A stretch of 64,000 bases of DNA from Erpobdella octoculata (Eukaryota; Annelida; Clitellata; Hirudinida; Erpobdellidae). Both the position numbers and the translations under genes were made by a program. The stretch covers positions 8,142,802 to 8,206,801 of the forward strand of contig OZ022241.1 of the NCBI GenBank assembly GCA_963978895.1, given 5' to 3'. Below the pieces are notes generated by a model. The model worked only from the letters and a program-made list of their open reading frames with translations, was not told the DNA's origin and searched no databases. Numbering within the stretch: position 1 is the stretch's first letter; each line of letters begins with the position of its first letter. Positions 1 through 11,843 of this stretch are shown here, one piece after another.

Positions 1-525
1 AATGAGATAATATGTGTTTTACCATTTTTTGAAAATTTGGTTTCCAGGACCTCAAATGTGGGGTGGAAAATAGGGTTATTTGTTTTTAAAAGTAACAGCT
101 ACTCAAAAACTGTATATGCTACAGATGTAAAAATTAATATTTAGTATCTACTCAAAAAATAACGATATACGTGTTTCACCATTTTTTGAAAATTTGGTTT
201 CCAGGAACTCAAATATGGGGTGGAAAATATGGTTATTTGTTGTTTTTTTTTTCAAATAAATGCTATTCAAAAACTGTAAGTGCTACAGATTTAAAAATTA
301 GTATTTAGTATCCACTCAATAAATAAAAATTTACCTGTTTCACCATTTCTTAAAAAATTGGTTTCCAGGACCTCAAATGTGGGGTGGAAAATAGGGTTAT
401 TTGTTTTCAAAGTAACTGCTATTCAAAAACTGGAAATGCTACAGATGTAAAAATTAGTATTCAGTATTTCCTTAAAAAATAAAAATAAAGGTGTTTTACC
501 ATTTTTTAAAATTAGGTTTCCGGGA
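1..525. repeat. ~155-164 bp satellite array, window-edge truncated
   Basis: Three-plus tandem copies of a unit containing GGTTTCCAGGACCTCAAATG, then GGGGTGGAAAATAGGGTTAT. The GGTTTCCAGG/GGTTTCCGGG landmark recurs at about 39, 196, 360 and 515, giving spacings of 157, 164 and 155 bp. The same unit occurs in reverse orientation at about 40940-41830 inside a Helitron-like element, so this array may be the interior of another copy of that element whose end lies outside the window. No coding sequence is seen. Confidence 0.85.
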
Positions 526-660
526 CGCATATTCACAGATCATACCCGGTTTTTCAACACAGGAAGCTTCTGATTGGCTCCAGATGACCTAGTTTGTTGT
601 GATTCGTTCAAGCCGGTATGCTAAATTAAAGACGACCTTGTTGTTTTATTTTGAATTAAA

Positions 661-2715
661 ATGGAAAAATTTGTTGCAGTTTTTCCGAAAGCTTTTCGTC
701 ACGAAATTATTTCTGAAGAAAATAAAATAGTCGTTTTGAAATGTGATTTAAAAAACACTGAGGCATGGTTGTGTGAATACCAAGAACTTACTAAAACAAG
801 CTGGATTGTTCGTAAGACATATCCAGGGCTTATTAATAAAATGAGGAAAGACTATGTAATGTACCTATGCCATCACTCTTCATTTAACAAGTTAATGAAT
901 AATAACAATAACTATATTTTTTTATACTTTACTTACTTTTTAATTATTCTTTACTATTTATTATTTAATTTAATTATTATTTTTTTATAATGTCTTACAC
1001 TGTACCCCATGATTGTCTTGCAGTCCATGATGTACTAATAATTACAGCTTATGAATAGGTATTATGATGTATGAACAAACATAACTATAATTATAATTAC
1101 ATTTTCACATTGTCTTGTAGGGTTCTGGTAAAAATAAAACTAAAAACATGTCTTGTTGTGCACATCTGAAAATCAAAATTTCTCAACAAGCAAAAAAGGG
1201 ACTGAACTTGGAGACACAAGAAGTATAATACATAATAAGTTTAGTTAAATCATAAAATAGCTAAAATATTTAAATTTACTCAATCATAACTTGTAAATAT
1301 AACAAATGTGAGGTCACTGCTTTATTGGCATTTTATTATGTCACTTTTTTCAATTATGAGACTTGTAAACACAAAGAATTTGTGACATTTTATTCACTTT
1401 TAAATGGAACTATATAAAAACTCTTCAAAAAATTGAAGTTTACATTTTTTTTATTTTGGTTGCACAGCAAGGCATGAATTGTCAAATAGAAATCAACTTT
1501 AACCACAACCACACAGTTGGAAATGCTCAAGCATTGTCATTATTTCCAGATGGAAAAAATATGCGTGAAATATTTGAAGATATTTAAAACTCTAAGCTAC
1601 TAATCTGAAATACGTTGCATGAACATACAATATTACATTTATTGAAATACTGCATAATTTTTGTGTTATCCTTTTAATTTTTGTGTTATCCTTTTAATTT
1701 TTGTGTTATCCTTTTAATTTTTGTGTTATCCTTTTAATTTTTGTGTTATCCTTTTAATTTTTGTGTTATCCTTTTAATTTTTGTGTTATCCTTTTAATTT
1801 TTGTGTTATCCTTTTAATTTTTGTGTTATCCTTTTAATTTTTGTGTTATCCTTTTAATTTTTGTGTTATCCTTTTAATTTTTTGGTTCTCATAAATAATA
1901 TTCATTGTTTATTGTGTGTAGGATATTTTAAAGATGGATTTTGCAGATGCAACAAAAAATCCAACATCTCGAACTGTGCTATGGTGGCACAATGTTTGGA
2001 GACAAAAACACCGTGGGCCCCGTCAAACAGCAGATTCTTCTAAAGTGAGTTGTATTTTTATAGCAATTACAAGCTATTCAAAAAGAAAATATTGTTTTTT
2101 ATATAAATATTGAAAAAAAACATAGGAATTACTTTGCATTTGGTTAGAGCTATGTAAAAGTGTGGTTACTGGAAAGTAATTTAATTGTTGTATGATTTAA
2201 ATTTTAATCACAGCTAATTAATCAATTAAAAATGTTAATCAACTTGCTTTATCTATCCTCAAAATTTTTTTTTTGCTTTTGAGATATTAAAGCAGACGTA
2301 GTCTGCTTATATATCAAATGGCACTGAAATTTTCACAACAGAGGATCCCATTGCAGTTGGTGTGCATGGGAATCTTTGCAAGAATAAGTCTGGTGTCATG
2401 AAATATTTTAATAAGATAATGCGAATGCTCCTCCTGTGTCTGCTCACTCTAGAAAGTTAACGTCAATATTGGATTTAGGAAATTAAGCTGAGACACTTGA
2501 CTTTTTTGAATCTCTCATAAGTGAACCTACATCTTCTGCAGCAGTTCCAAATATTGCGGAAGAGGCAGCAAATAGAAAAGAAACACCAGACAGAAATATC
2601 AATTTGGTGATACCATGGAGTTTTGATAGTTTGAAAAATGATGATATGAAGATATTACTGAAAAGGTTCAAAAAGATGCTGACAACAATGAAATGTTTCA
2701 AAAAATTTTGTGTAA
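661..2715 (+). pseudogene. Decayed MULE/SWIM-type transposase-like gene, N-terminal part
   Basis: Exon-like blocks can be read in order. The first, 661-900, contains NTEAWLCEYQELTKTSWIVR and ends near CHHSSFNK. The second, about 1122-1210, contains KTKNMSCCAHLKIKISQQ. The third, about 1467-1586, contains QIEINFNHNHTVGNAQALSL. The fourth, about 1934-2044, contains ADATKNPTSRTVLWWHNVWR. A further block around 2497-2715 contains ESLISEPTSSAAVPNI. The order and motifs resemble the N-terminal region of SWIM-domain, transposase-related proteins of invertebrates (family recognition from memory, moderate). No DDE core or SWIM finger is visible, so this is a deletion derivative. Several blocks are preceded by plausible AG acceptors. 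Confidence 0.5.
1655..1880. repeat. 20-bp minisatellite, 11 identical copies
   Basis: The unit TTGTGTTATCCTTTTAATTT repeats without visible change from 1661 to 1880, with a partial copy just before. It lies in an intron-like gap of the decayed SWIM/MULE-type gene. Perfect identity implies recent expansion or homogenisation. Confidence 0.97.
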
Positions 2716-2829
2716 AATGAAACAACTGCACAACGAATTTTGATCCTCGGCCGCTGTACCGCGCCACCTGAACTATGATATCAACTTTAATCAACCAAAT
2801 GCTAAATTGCATGGTGACAAACATTAGTT

Positions 2830-3318
2830 ATTTAAATTGGACATTTAATAAAATTAGATTAGAAATGTGTTGTTTTTTCTGAGATTATTCAAGAATTTAT
2901 TAAATTTAAAATTGATCATGAAATAAAAGTTTTAGAATTTTTTTCTCCCATATAATAGAATTTTTTTTCTTGTATCTTGGTCTTTGAATTGTTTATTATC
3001 CAAAAACAGCTAGTTAGGTAGCTAGCCTTGAAAAGCAATGCTTGTTAGAAAAAATGTACTTTACCGAAACAGTACAAGATGATGCTTTTAAAATTTTAAA
3101 TACTGGTGCGACCCTTGACGTTGACATAAAATCTTCAAAAAACCATCTTAATGTATATTGTTGATGAATTATGTAGCTTTTAATTAAAAATTAATAAATT
3201 ATAAACATTTTTATTAAAATGTAGATAGTTTCCAAGATATGAATACCCCAAGTTTACGGTGGTCGCTGCTATTGCCCCGGCGGTTCGATGTGATTGCAAT
3301 CGGTAAAATTGCTACTAA
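2830..3318. other. AT-rich non-coding stretch with one inverted-repeat arm
   Basis: No gene is seen. Around 3255-3290 the sequence GCTATTGCCCCGGCGGTTCG is the inverse of GCTATTGCCACGGCGGTACG from about 6020-6045, so the P element and its telomere-like target lie inside a larger imperfect palindrome. Confidence 0.5.
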
Positions 3319-3943
3319 CCCTAACCATGGACGTCTGTATAATAGCACCTGGACGGTCAAGGTTGAGCCTTGCTTGCGCTGATGTGTACGGTAGTTGTCC
3401 GACTTTCTTATTGTAGCGTGTAGGTTCTTAAACCGACCAGGCATAATAAATAATTAGTTAATTTAAATTTTGAACATTGGAAATTTGTGTTTAATCTATT
3501 ATACAATCAAAAAGTTAAAAATACGCATCTTTTTTTATTCGATTAGACTCACTACTAACTACCACCACTGATCTATATATAGATCATGCTGTAAATATAT
3601 TAATAGATCAGTGCTTACTACTAACTTTCACTAACTCGTGTGTATTATCGTTGCGTTGTAATTTTATTCATTTGTAAGCAACCTGATATTTTTATTTATT
3701 TAAGGTTTGTGGAACTTGATTTTATTCTTATTATAATTCTATTGACAAATTAGAATAAACTTGATCAATCTCGGATCGCTGATGCGTTTTGTTATTATGT
3801 CGTTCTCGAACTCGGTCGGATTATTTATGTTAATTATGTTATATTGATTATATTGCCTCTCTACGGCAATTTATAGTTGATTTGTGTATTATTATTTAAA
3901 GATTCATTAAAAATAATAGATATATCTCTGTTATATATATGTT

Positions 3944-3945
<2 letters not shown>

Positions 3946-4001
<56 letters not shown>
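3946..4001. repeat. (TA)n microsatellite
   Basis: About 28 TA units upstream of the THAP reading frame of the P element. Confidence 0.95.
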
Positions 4002-4005
<4 letters not shown>

Positions 4006-4090
4006 TTTTATTCTATTTCCTACTTAGCAATTTCAACAACTGATAATCATTATTGTGTTTTCATTTGACAGGATTATATTACTGGATATA

Positions 4091-5593
4091 ATGGTTAAGT
4101 TTGCAGCTTTTGGATGTAGAAGTGGCTATGTGACAAAGGTTGATGCTGAGAAGTCGACAATAAAAATAGCCTTTCATGCTTTTCCATTAAAAGACATAGA
4201 ACTATGCAACAAATGGATTCGAGCCAATCCTAGAAAAGACTTCACGCCTACAAAACACTCAAAGTTATGTTCTTTAAGGAAAGTGATTATGTTGAGGAGC
4301 ATAAAGATAGTAATGAACGACGAAGAAAATCACTAGGCGAGAAATTGACGAGGAAACGCTTGAAAGATGGTGTCATTCCTTCAATTTTTCCGCATACTCC
4401 AAGCTACCTGTCAACTACAGCCAACCAATTTCGATCAACATCAAAAGCAACGGCAAGTCGTCGCTTCGAGCAAGAAATAACAAAATTAAATTGTCAAGAA
4501 AAGTCATTCAAGGCCAATGACGACATATCGAATATCAGCCTTTTAGACCTCCAGTCTCGTCTCACGACTGAAGCAGCAACACCGTCTGGTTTCTCAATGG
4601 CTCATATAGATGAAGTTCTGCAAATATATTTATTGGGCATTACTGATGATGTGCTGATTTGCTGATTTCCTTCAGCGTTGGGAGGAATCAAAAACACCCG
4701 GGCTGACCCAAGAGACTTTCCTTGCCTTGCGTCAAACATGTCTGGCACTCGCTGACTGCTCTTCATATTTACTTGACCACAAAGACTACAAATACGTTCT
4801 TTTAGGAAGTTTGCAGTCTGATGCTATAGAATCACGTTTCGGGTGGTTACGTCAACTTTCTGGTGCGAACTATTATATATCAGCTAGGCAAGTGTTTGAA
4901 AATGACAGAAAAATTCGAGCTTTGTCTCTTATTAAATTTTCTGAAATTACGTTGACAGAGATTGACAACATTTTACGGATTGAAAACTCTTCTCAATCGC
5001 AGTTCAATGAAGACAAAACAGCTGATGAAATCACTGAGGTTTTGCAGTTCAACCGGTTGCCATCAGCGAGTGATGCTAATATTTTGTTTTATATCAGTGG
5101 TTATGTTGCAAGATCCATCATAAGAACCACAAAATGTGATCATTGCAAAGAATCCCTTGTGACAGAAAATAAACTCGAACCAATTGATATCGACAACAAA
5201 CTAAACTACTCTGCAGCAACTTTTATGGAGTCTATTAATCGTGGCGGTTTATCCAGACCAACAGACTTCACCTTTAGACTGATGATTGACTGCTGGAGAG
5301 TGTTTGAGGAAATAAAATCAACCTCTTCATTAATGGAGCAGCTTCTCAACAGCACATGCCAGAGAAAGTTGTTTGGAAAAGTTATGGACAGGGTCGGCTG
5401 CATTCAAGCATTTGGTCACCTGCCTATTGATGTGAATGTGTGTGTTAATGGGCATGAACTCAATTCTCTAATCACTAATCGATTTTTCAATTGTGTTGCC
5501 AAAAACTTTGCCAAAGATTTAAACACCAACTCACAGTCTAGACAATCTAAGAAACGAAAAATAGTCAAAGTATCTGCTAGAACTGATTATTAA
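4091..5593 (+). pseudogene. THAP/P-element transposase pseudogene
   Basis: The start at 4091 gives MVKFAAFGCRSGY, then AFHAFPLKDIELCNKWIRAN and KHSKLCSL, the pattern of a THAP zinc finger (C2CH). The first cysteine appears lost. At about 4273 the frame shifts: FKESDYVEEHKD continues in another frame to 4665. After a second break, the C-terminal P-transposase region follows, from ADFLQRWEES through SDAIESRFGWLRQLSGANYY to the stop at 5593. This last motif is characteristic of P/THAP9-like proteins. The central RNase H-like catalytic region is missing between about 4650 and 4660, so the copy cannot encode a working transposase. A basic tail (KKRKIVK) ends the protein. Confidence 0.85.
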
Positions 5594-5845
5594 TATACTT
5601 GACATTTTTATTGCTTTAGTTTCAATTTTTATTACATATTAATGTTTCATTATAATCAATAAAGTATTTGAATTAATCACCACTGTTATGTGTTTTAATT
5701 GTGTTGACTATTTTCGACGGAAATAAAGTTATTTAACCGTGCTTAATCAACGATAAGCGCTGCTGTGTAGAGCGCACGGTCGGACAACTACCGTACGCAC
5801 GCAAACGAGGTTGACTGTCCAGGTGCTATTATACAGACGTCCATG

Positions 5846-5895
5846 CCCTAACCCTAACCCGAACCCTATCCCTACCCCTAAACCCTATCCTAAGT
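5846..5895. repeat. Interstitial telomere-like repeat (CCCTAA variants)
   Basis: Reads CCCTAACCCTAACCCGAACC followed by further CCCTA-type variants. The short tract ACTAACCCTAACC on the other side of the P element (3314-3326) is its other half. TTAGGG-type repeats are typical of most animals outside most arthropods. The units are degenerate, so this is an old interstitial tract, not a chromosome end. Confidence 0.75.
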
Positions 5896-6390
5896 AGTAG
5901 CATAAAAATTTCGAAATAATTATTTTAATTTCATTAATATTTTTATATAAAGGTACAAATTCTGAGTTCGAATACACCATATAGTGTAAAAAAATAAAAT
6001 TAATAAAGATATTGCGAATCAAAGACCGCGTACCGCCGTGGCAATAGCATCAACGTTTACGGTTGTAACGACATCGGCGATCAGTAAGTTTTTTTTTTTT
6101 TATTATAGTTTATAGTCTTTTACACCATGTGTTTTAAGACGCTAATCAGTAAGTGAATGTATTGTTTATTTATATACACCGACAGCAATGATCACGTGAC
6201 TATAGTAGTCAGCCAATCACAACAAACTAGATCATCTGAAGCCAATCAGAAGTCTCTTGTGTTAAAAAACCGGGTATGATCTGTGAATATGAAACCAGAA
6301 ACCCTCGCTACGCCACTGATCAGAACATCTTGGACGACGGTGACCTATAGACCGATTGGCGGCAGTATTCGTCAATCGGTCAAATAATAG

Positions 6391-6955
6391 TGTGTGGTCA
6401 CCATGGAAGAAAAAAGACATAGAAGCCATTGAAAGAGTCCAGAAGAGAGCAACAAAAATGGTCAAGGCATGCAAGGGATTGAAATATGAAGACAGGTTGA
6501 GAATTTTGAAGCTTCCTTGTTTAAAGTACAGAAGACTGAGAGGGGACCTGATCATGCTCTACAATTTTATTCAAGACAAAGAAGGACGTTTGTGTTTTCC
6601 TAATATAAAGATATCAGAAGAAAGAAGAACAAGAGGTCACAAGTTCAAACTGGAAACACAAAGATTCAATGGCAACTGCAGAAAATATTTCTTCCTGACC
6701 AGATCGACTGCAATTTGGAACAACCTCCCTTCGAAAATCATAGAAGCCGAACACGTTAACGAATTTAAAAGATTAATCGACTGTCATTTCGAAATAAGCG
6801 ACATTATGTACAACTATAAAAAGGATTTTTAATAATATATACATACATTTATTTATAGAACATATATATGAACAATATTTTATATAATTCTAGATATGGG
6901 CATAGAGACATGTAGTTTGCGCCCATCATTTCCTTTATGTTTATGTTTATGTTTA
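6391..6955 (+). pseudogene. 5'-truncated LINE, reverse transcriptase C-terminus
   Basis: The reading frame from VWSPWKKKDIEAIERVQKRA to YNYKKDF* (stop at 6830-6832) is the C-terminal part of a CR1/Jockey-type reverse transcriptase ORF. The 3' UTR follows and ends in repeats of TTTATG. It is nearly identical to the copy at 47330-48030, differing by a few substitutions (EAEHVNEF here, EADQVNEF there). The break at 6391 is the usual 5' truncation of a LINE insertion. The ATG at 6356 lies in flanking sequence. Confidence 0.85.
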
Positions 6956-6989
6956 ATAGGAAGGCGGTGCTTTTAAATGAATGTAACGT

Positions 6990-7057
<68 letters not shown>

Positions 7058-7065
7058 TCTCTCTC
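6990..7065. repeat. (CT)n/(CA)n compound microsatellite
   Basis: A CT tract of about 55 bp is followed by a short CA tract and more CT. The reading frames across it are low complexity and not genes. Confidence 0.95.
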
Positions 7066-8393
7066 TTTTCACTTCATCTATCTCGCATTAGGTTTTGTAT
7101 ATAAAAAAAAAAAACTGGCACGCAAGATGCAAAGTCTTTGCTTTAAATTGTCTATATAAACGGACGGAAAGAAAGATAGTAAAGCAATGGAAAAGAATGT
7201 CTGCCTTTACACAAAAATACCTGCAGGTGGTGACCATGGTGGGAAACAGGCCCGTAGGCAGGATTTAGTGAGTGGGGGATATAAAAAGTAGTAGGGGGGC
7301 TACTGACAAACGAGGGCACCGAAGAAGCCTGAGCGCGAGCGCCGAAGGTGCGAAGCCCCTCACGATAAAGAGATTTGCCAAAGCATTTTGCACAAAATGG
7401 CATCTTATTGTGGATATTCTATTATGTGATTTTAGGTTTTTGTAAGAGTGGCAATGTTGCTCGTAATAACAAAATTGAAAATTTTTTTAAGGCAATTTTG
7501 TCAAATAACAGTATGCTTGTTGTTATCCACAATCTTAATTTTTGATGCGTGCATGGCACACCACTGGGATGACAGCACTGAATCACAGTGTTGGAAAAAG
7601 TACTGTGTTTCAGTACTTAAGTAAAAGTACAAGTAACGCCTCAAAAAGTTACTTAAGTAAAAGTAAAAGTATTTGCTAAAAAATGTACTTAAGTAAAAGT
7701 AAAAAGTAACAGAACTTTAAAGTTACTTTTAAAGTAAAAAGTAAAAGTACTGAAGCCGCTTTTTGTAATGGTTATTCGTCAATCATCTAACTCTATTTTA
7801 TCATAATTCCATTGTCTTTCAAACGCTACTGCGTTGATAAAACTGATAAACTAAATTGGTAACACGCAAACTAATGAAAAAATTCTATTTTTACGTGCCT
7901 TTTTGTCAATTTTTCGTATTTCGATACATGCGCTGAATGCACGCGTATCACGTGTTTCTTCAGGTTTGACGGAGAATTGTGGAATGCTAAACACATAATT
8001 ACTTTACTTTAGGTTTGCCCAGCAAGCATGTGAACCTGAACGTTTTAGAAATCTGAACATTTTAACTAAATATGGCCATGGGCGTTCTTTATTAAGTTCA
8101 TTGTTGTTACGCGCCTATCATCGCCACCTTCGCTCCTTTAGAAGATTCCAGAGTAGGTAATCTCGAACAATCTATTATACACCAAAACAAGTATGACCGC
8201 GAAAATCTTAGCTCCACCCACAAGCTTCAATACTACTAACACAAGCAACTGCCCAGCAAACAGGTACAAATTGGCAGCAGCCAATCAGATAACAGCAGCT
8301 TGTTTTGCTATAAATATTCATTATTCGTCTTGTTTATGTGCGGTTTTTTCTTGTTTCTATCATACCAATTCTATTGTTCGAGAATAAAAAAAA

Positions 8394-10651
8394 ATGAACA
8401 CATTTAAATGTGATTATTGTGATAAGAATTATAGTGCTAATAAAACACTAAGGGATCATGTTAGAAAATCTCACCCCGGCAATGTCTTGCCTTCTCTACC
8501 TAAGTCCTAAGGGACGCAAAAGAAAATATGAATCCACCATATCCATATCAGACCCAGACCAGGTAGAAATAAAAAGTTGTTCATTAAATATGGTTTCTAG
8601 ATTAAATTTTTTTTTCTAAAATTTTAGGGAAAGTAGTTGTTCATTATTTTAATGAGCACAGTGGACACAATTTTGACCTGGCCCATCTTTTTCTTAGAAA
8701 AGAAGAAAGATTCCAAATTGCAACTAAATTGGCTGCTGGAATTCCTTTTGAAGATGTTTTAGATTCTGTAAGAGGCAACCCCAGATTCCCCAAAAATGCA
8801 TTATTTCTTGGAAAGAGAGATTTAAGAAATATTTTTAAAGAATTTGGATTGAGCAATAAATATGTTTTGGACAAAAATGATGCTCAAAGTGTTGCTGCAT
8901 GGGTTGAACTTATGAAAAGTAGTCCTTCAACTTCAAATCTTATCCGTTATGTGAAATTTCAAGACGAGATAAATATAGATGGATTCAAGTCTGGGGATTT
9001 CATATTAGTTATATGTGACAATGTACAGGTAGCTGGGGCAAAGCAGTTTTGTGGTCCAATGAAAGAAATATGCATTGATTCCACTCATGGTCTCAATGCA
9101 TATGACTTTCAGTTAACCACAATCATGGGGATTGATAATCATGGGGAAGGGTTGCCTATTGCATTTTGCTTCAGCAACAGAGTGGATTTTTTAGCCATGA
9201 AAGTTTTTTTTGAGGCTGTGAAGAATGCTCTTGGTGGCTCTTTAGAAAAAGTTATATTTATGTCAGACGATGCTGACGTTTATTATAATGCATGGTCGTT
9301 TGTCATGGGTGAGCCACATAGAAAGCTGCTTTGTGTGTGGCATGTTGACCGTGCCTGGAAAAAAAACTTGTGTAAAATCAAAAATAAAACTCTGCATCCA
9401 AAAATATACAAAATTGCTCGATCCTTGATGGAACTTGGTGATCAACAAAAATTTGAAGATCTTTTAAAAAGGTTTTTGGAACTTCTGCAAGAAGACCCAG
9501 AAACAAAAGATTTTCATAAATATTTTTTAACAGAGTATGCATCCAGACCTGAAACATGGGCGTGGTGTCACAGAATAGGGCTCAGAGTGCACCACAACAT
9601 GCATTTAGAAGCTATGCATCGAGTTTTAAAACACGTCCATTTGCAAGTAAATAATTTTTTTTATTCTAGTTTGCTTCAATTTATAATAAAATGTTTAATA
9701 AGAGCAACTATAAAATAAATCTAAAAATTTTAAGTAGAAATGAATATTTAATTATAGGGAAGAAAAGTTAAAAGAATGGACAAAAGTATTCATGCTCTGA
9801 TGTGCTACCTGAATGATAAAATGATCGATCAATTTACAAAGAACACCAAGGGTAAATGGACACGACATCTTGGTAACATACGAAAACGGCATTGTTCCAG
9901 TTTGAAAATTGATCCCACACTCTGTACTGAAGTTGAAAAAGATAAGGTTTATGTGGTAGGAGGAGCGAACAAAATTCAGCATAGAGTTGTCCGATCTTCT
10001 TCCATGCCACATGAAGAACCTTTTTGCCCACTGAAATGTTCAGAGTGTAATGTGTGCATTCATCACTTCAGTTGCACATGCTTAGATAGTGGCTTGCACG
10101 CCACTATTTGCAAGCATGTGCACTTGGTAATGCAGATACAGAAACCTAGGATTAATTTTGAAGTTATGGAGAGGCCTGCATCAGTTACCTCAAATACAGA
10201 CAATGAAGCTCATATATTACTTGAAAGAGTGAATAAAAATAATGTTCAAGTGGATATGGCAGATACTTTGTTACATGTGGATCATCTTGTTGCTGATTTA
10301 TATCAGCTCGTCAGCAAGGACCATTCTAAGGCAAAAATGCTTGTTGACATTTTAGAAAAAGCAAAATCTGTTTTAAGTATTCCTAAACTATCTTTTCCTA
10401 GTCTATCAAATAATAAAGAGCCCGCTAAAAAAAAAATCATTCATCAGAGATCTTTCAGATCAACCAAAAAACCAAGAGGAAACAGCCACACATCATATTC
10501 AAAACCATCAGGAGATGAAAAAGAAATAATATATGCAGATTTAGAAGGAAATTCTAAATTAATTTCTGCAAAACCTTCTTCTGATCACACTTATTCAGAT
10601 AATGAAATGGTTCCATTGCTTAAATTTGAACATTCCTATGCTTTGCTTTGA
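8394..10651 (+). CDS. MULE transposase (C2H2 finger, DDE core, SWIM finger)
   Basis: A short first reading frame at 8394 encodes a C2H2 finger (CDYCDKNYSANKTLRDHVRKSH). The main exon, 8628-9646, runs from VVHYFNEHSGHNFDLAH into the transposase core. Candidate catalytic residues are the D of ICIDSTHGLNAY, the second D in FMSDDADVYY, and the E in MHLEAMHRVLK. CVWHVDRAW is the usual C..H insert. A 111-bp GT-AG intron (9647-9757) is followed by the second exon, to the stop at 10649-10651, with the SWIM finger FSCTCLDSGLHATICKHVH. The tail is basic (AKKKIIHQRSFRS). Between the C2H2 finger and the core the frame is interrupted near 8507-8515 (TAA), by either an indel or an unresolved splice. Otherwise the gene looks intact. 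Confidence 0.85.
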
Positions 10652-10659
10652 TTTTTTTA

Positions 10660-11360
10660 GTAGATGTACATATTTTCTAAAAGTTTTAGACATGTTTTGA
10701 TTTTTTTTGTAGATGGACATATATTCTCAAGATTTTTTTAGGTAGATGTACATATTTTCTAAAAATTTTATGCATGTTTTGACTTTTTTGTAGATGTACA
10801 TATATCCTAAAAATTTTACACCTGTTTCTTTACTTTTTTAGCTTGACGTACATGGTTTCTACAAATTTTAGACTTGTTTTACTTTTTTCGGTAGACATAC
10901 ATATGTTCTAAAATTTTTACACATGTTTTGACTTTTATGATAGATGTACAATATGTACAAATATTCTATGGATTTTAGACTTGTTTTTTTAGATAGATGT
11001 ACATATATTCTGAAAGGTTTTCTGAGTAGATGTATATATATTATATAATCTTAAGATTTTAGGCTTTGATACATAATAATACAGATTTAAGATGTTGATT
11101 TTATTTTTTTTAGGTGCATGTACTCATAATTTAAAGACTTGGAAATTATTTTAACTTTTTCTGTCATAAAAAGATGTATTTATAGTCTACAAATCTTAGA
11201 CTTTGTTTTGACTTTTTTGTAAATAGATGTACATTTAATCTAAATATTTTATTCCATGTTTTCTCAGTAGATTTCAAAGATGTACTTATTTTCTAAAGAT
11301 TTTAGACATATGTTTTGATTTTTTTGTAAATAGATGTACATTTAATCTAAAGAAATGCTG
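10660..11360. repeat. Degenerate ~65-bp tandem repeat in MULE 3' region
   Basis: The phrase TTTTTGTAGATGTACATAT followed by TCTAAAAATTTTAGAC recurs roughly ten times with much divergence, between the transposase stop and the right terminal repeat. Confidence 0.7.
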
Positions 11361-11843
11361 AATTAAATTTAAATTCTGCCCATTTTCCAATTATTATTGT
11401 TGCCGAATGCTGTATTAAATTTAAAATCTGCCCATTTCTTTATCGGTAAGGCTGCCGATTAATATAAATATTCATAGCGAAACAAGCTGCTGTTATCTGA
11501 TTGGCTGCTGCCAATTTGTACCTGTTTGCTGGGCAGTTGCTTGTCTACTAACTACTAACATAAAAGTAAAATGGGGTTCGAAAATGCATACGTTAATAAT
11601 CATAGATAATTAATGCAACATCGATTTAGACTTTATGTCGTTTTATTAATTTTTTACAGTACTTTGTAACGGTTTGTCCTAGAAAAGTAACGAAGTAAAA
11701 GTAAGTCCGAAAATATTACTTCGTTACAAGTAAAAAGTACTGAAAATAATCTGTACTCCGTTACAGGCAAAAAGTACGTCTGATGTACTTAAGTAAAGTA
11801 ACGCGTTACTTTTACTTCGTTACCGAACAACACTGCTGAATCA

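Larger units (their letters stand above)
3327..5845. mobile_element. P-element-like transposon (THAP type), internally deleted
   Basis: The terminal inverted repeats begin ATGGACGTCTGTATAATAGC on the left and are matched inverted on the right up to 5845. Homology continues inward to the segment TACGGTAGTTGTCCGAC. The element is flanked on both sides by CCCTAACC (3319-3326 and 5846-5853), as expected of an 8-bp P target duplication, although the target is itself telomere-like and repeats that motif. It is about 2.5 kb and carries a broken THAP/P transposase gene on the plus strand. Confidence 0.85.
528..6318. mobile_element. Composite DNA transposon with ~80-bp inverted termini
   Basis: The left arm, from CATATTCACAGATCATACCC at 528 to about 610, is repeated inverted at about 6215-6291, including a shared segment around CTAGTTTGTTGTGATT. 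The right side continues to CCCTCGCTACGCCACTG ending at 6318; read inverted this is CAGTGGCGTAGCGAGGG, a hAT-like terminus. On the left the outermost bases are replaced by satellite sequence, so no target-site duplication is visible and the left end looks rearranged. Inside are a decayed SWIM/MULE-type gene, a 20-bp minisatellite and a P element. The class of the outer element is inferred. Confidence 0.65.
7586..11835 (+). mobile_element. Autonomous-looking MULE (Mutator-like) transposon
   Basis: The ends are CAGTGTTG...CAACACTG with direct CTGAATCA copies at 7578-7585 and 11836-11843. Subterminal regions are rich in AAGTAAAAGTA/GTAACG motifs in inverse orientation. A second inverted pair lies inside, at about 8236-8312 and 11473-11548, around GCAACTGCCCAGCAAACAGG. 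The class is assigned from the enclosed transposase (MULE DDE plus SWIM), and the 8-bp duplication is within the range for this superfamily. It is inserted in the hAT-like element starting at 7247. Confidence 0.9.

Noticed and set aside
1655..1880. Regular direct repeats resembling a CRISPR array
   Set aside because: The units abut with no spacers and the genome is eukaryotic; this is a minisatellite.
3214..3444. 76-codon minus-strand frame
   Set aside because: It crosses the P-element terminal repeat and the telomere-like tract; no homology.
5846..5895. A true telomere
   Set aside because: Repeats are short and degenerate, and unrelated sequence continues on both sides.
6849..7159. Reading frames of SLSLSL or ERERER type
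   Set aside because: They are translations of the CT microsatellite.
8193..8387. 64-codon plus-strand frame before the MULE finger
   Set aside because: It lies in the inner inverted repeat of the MULE, matched by its inverse at 11473-11548.
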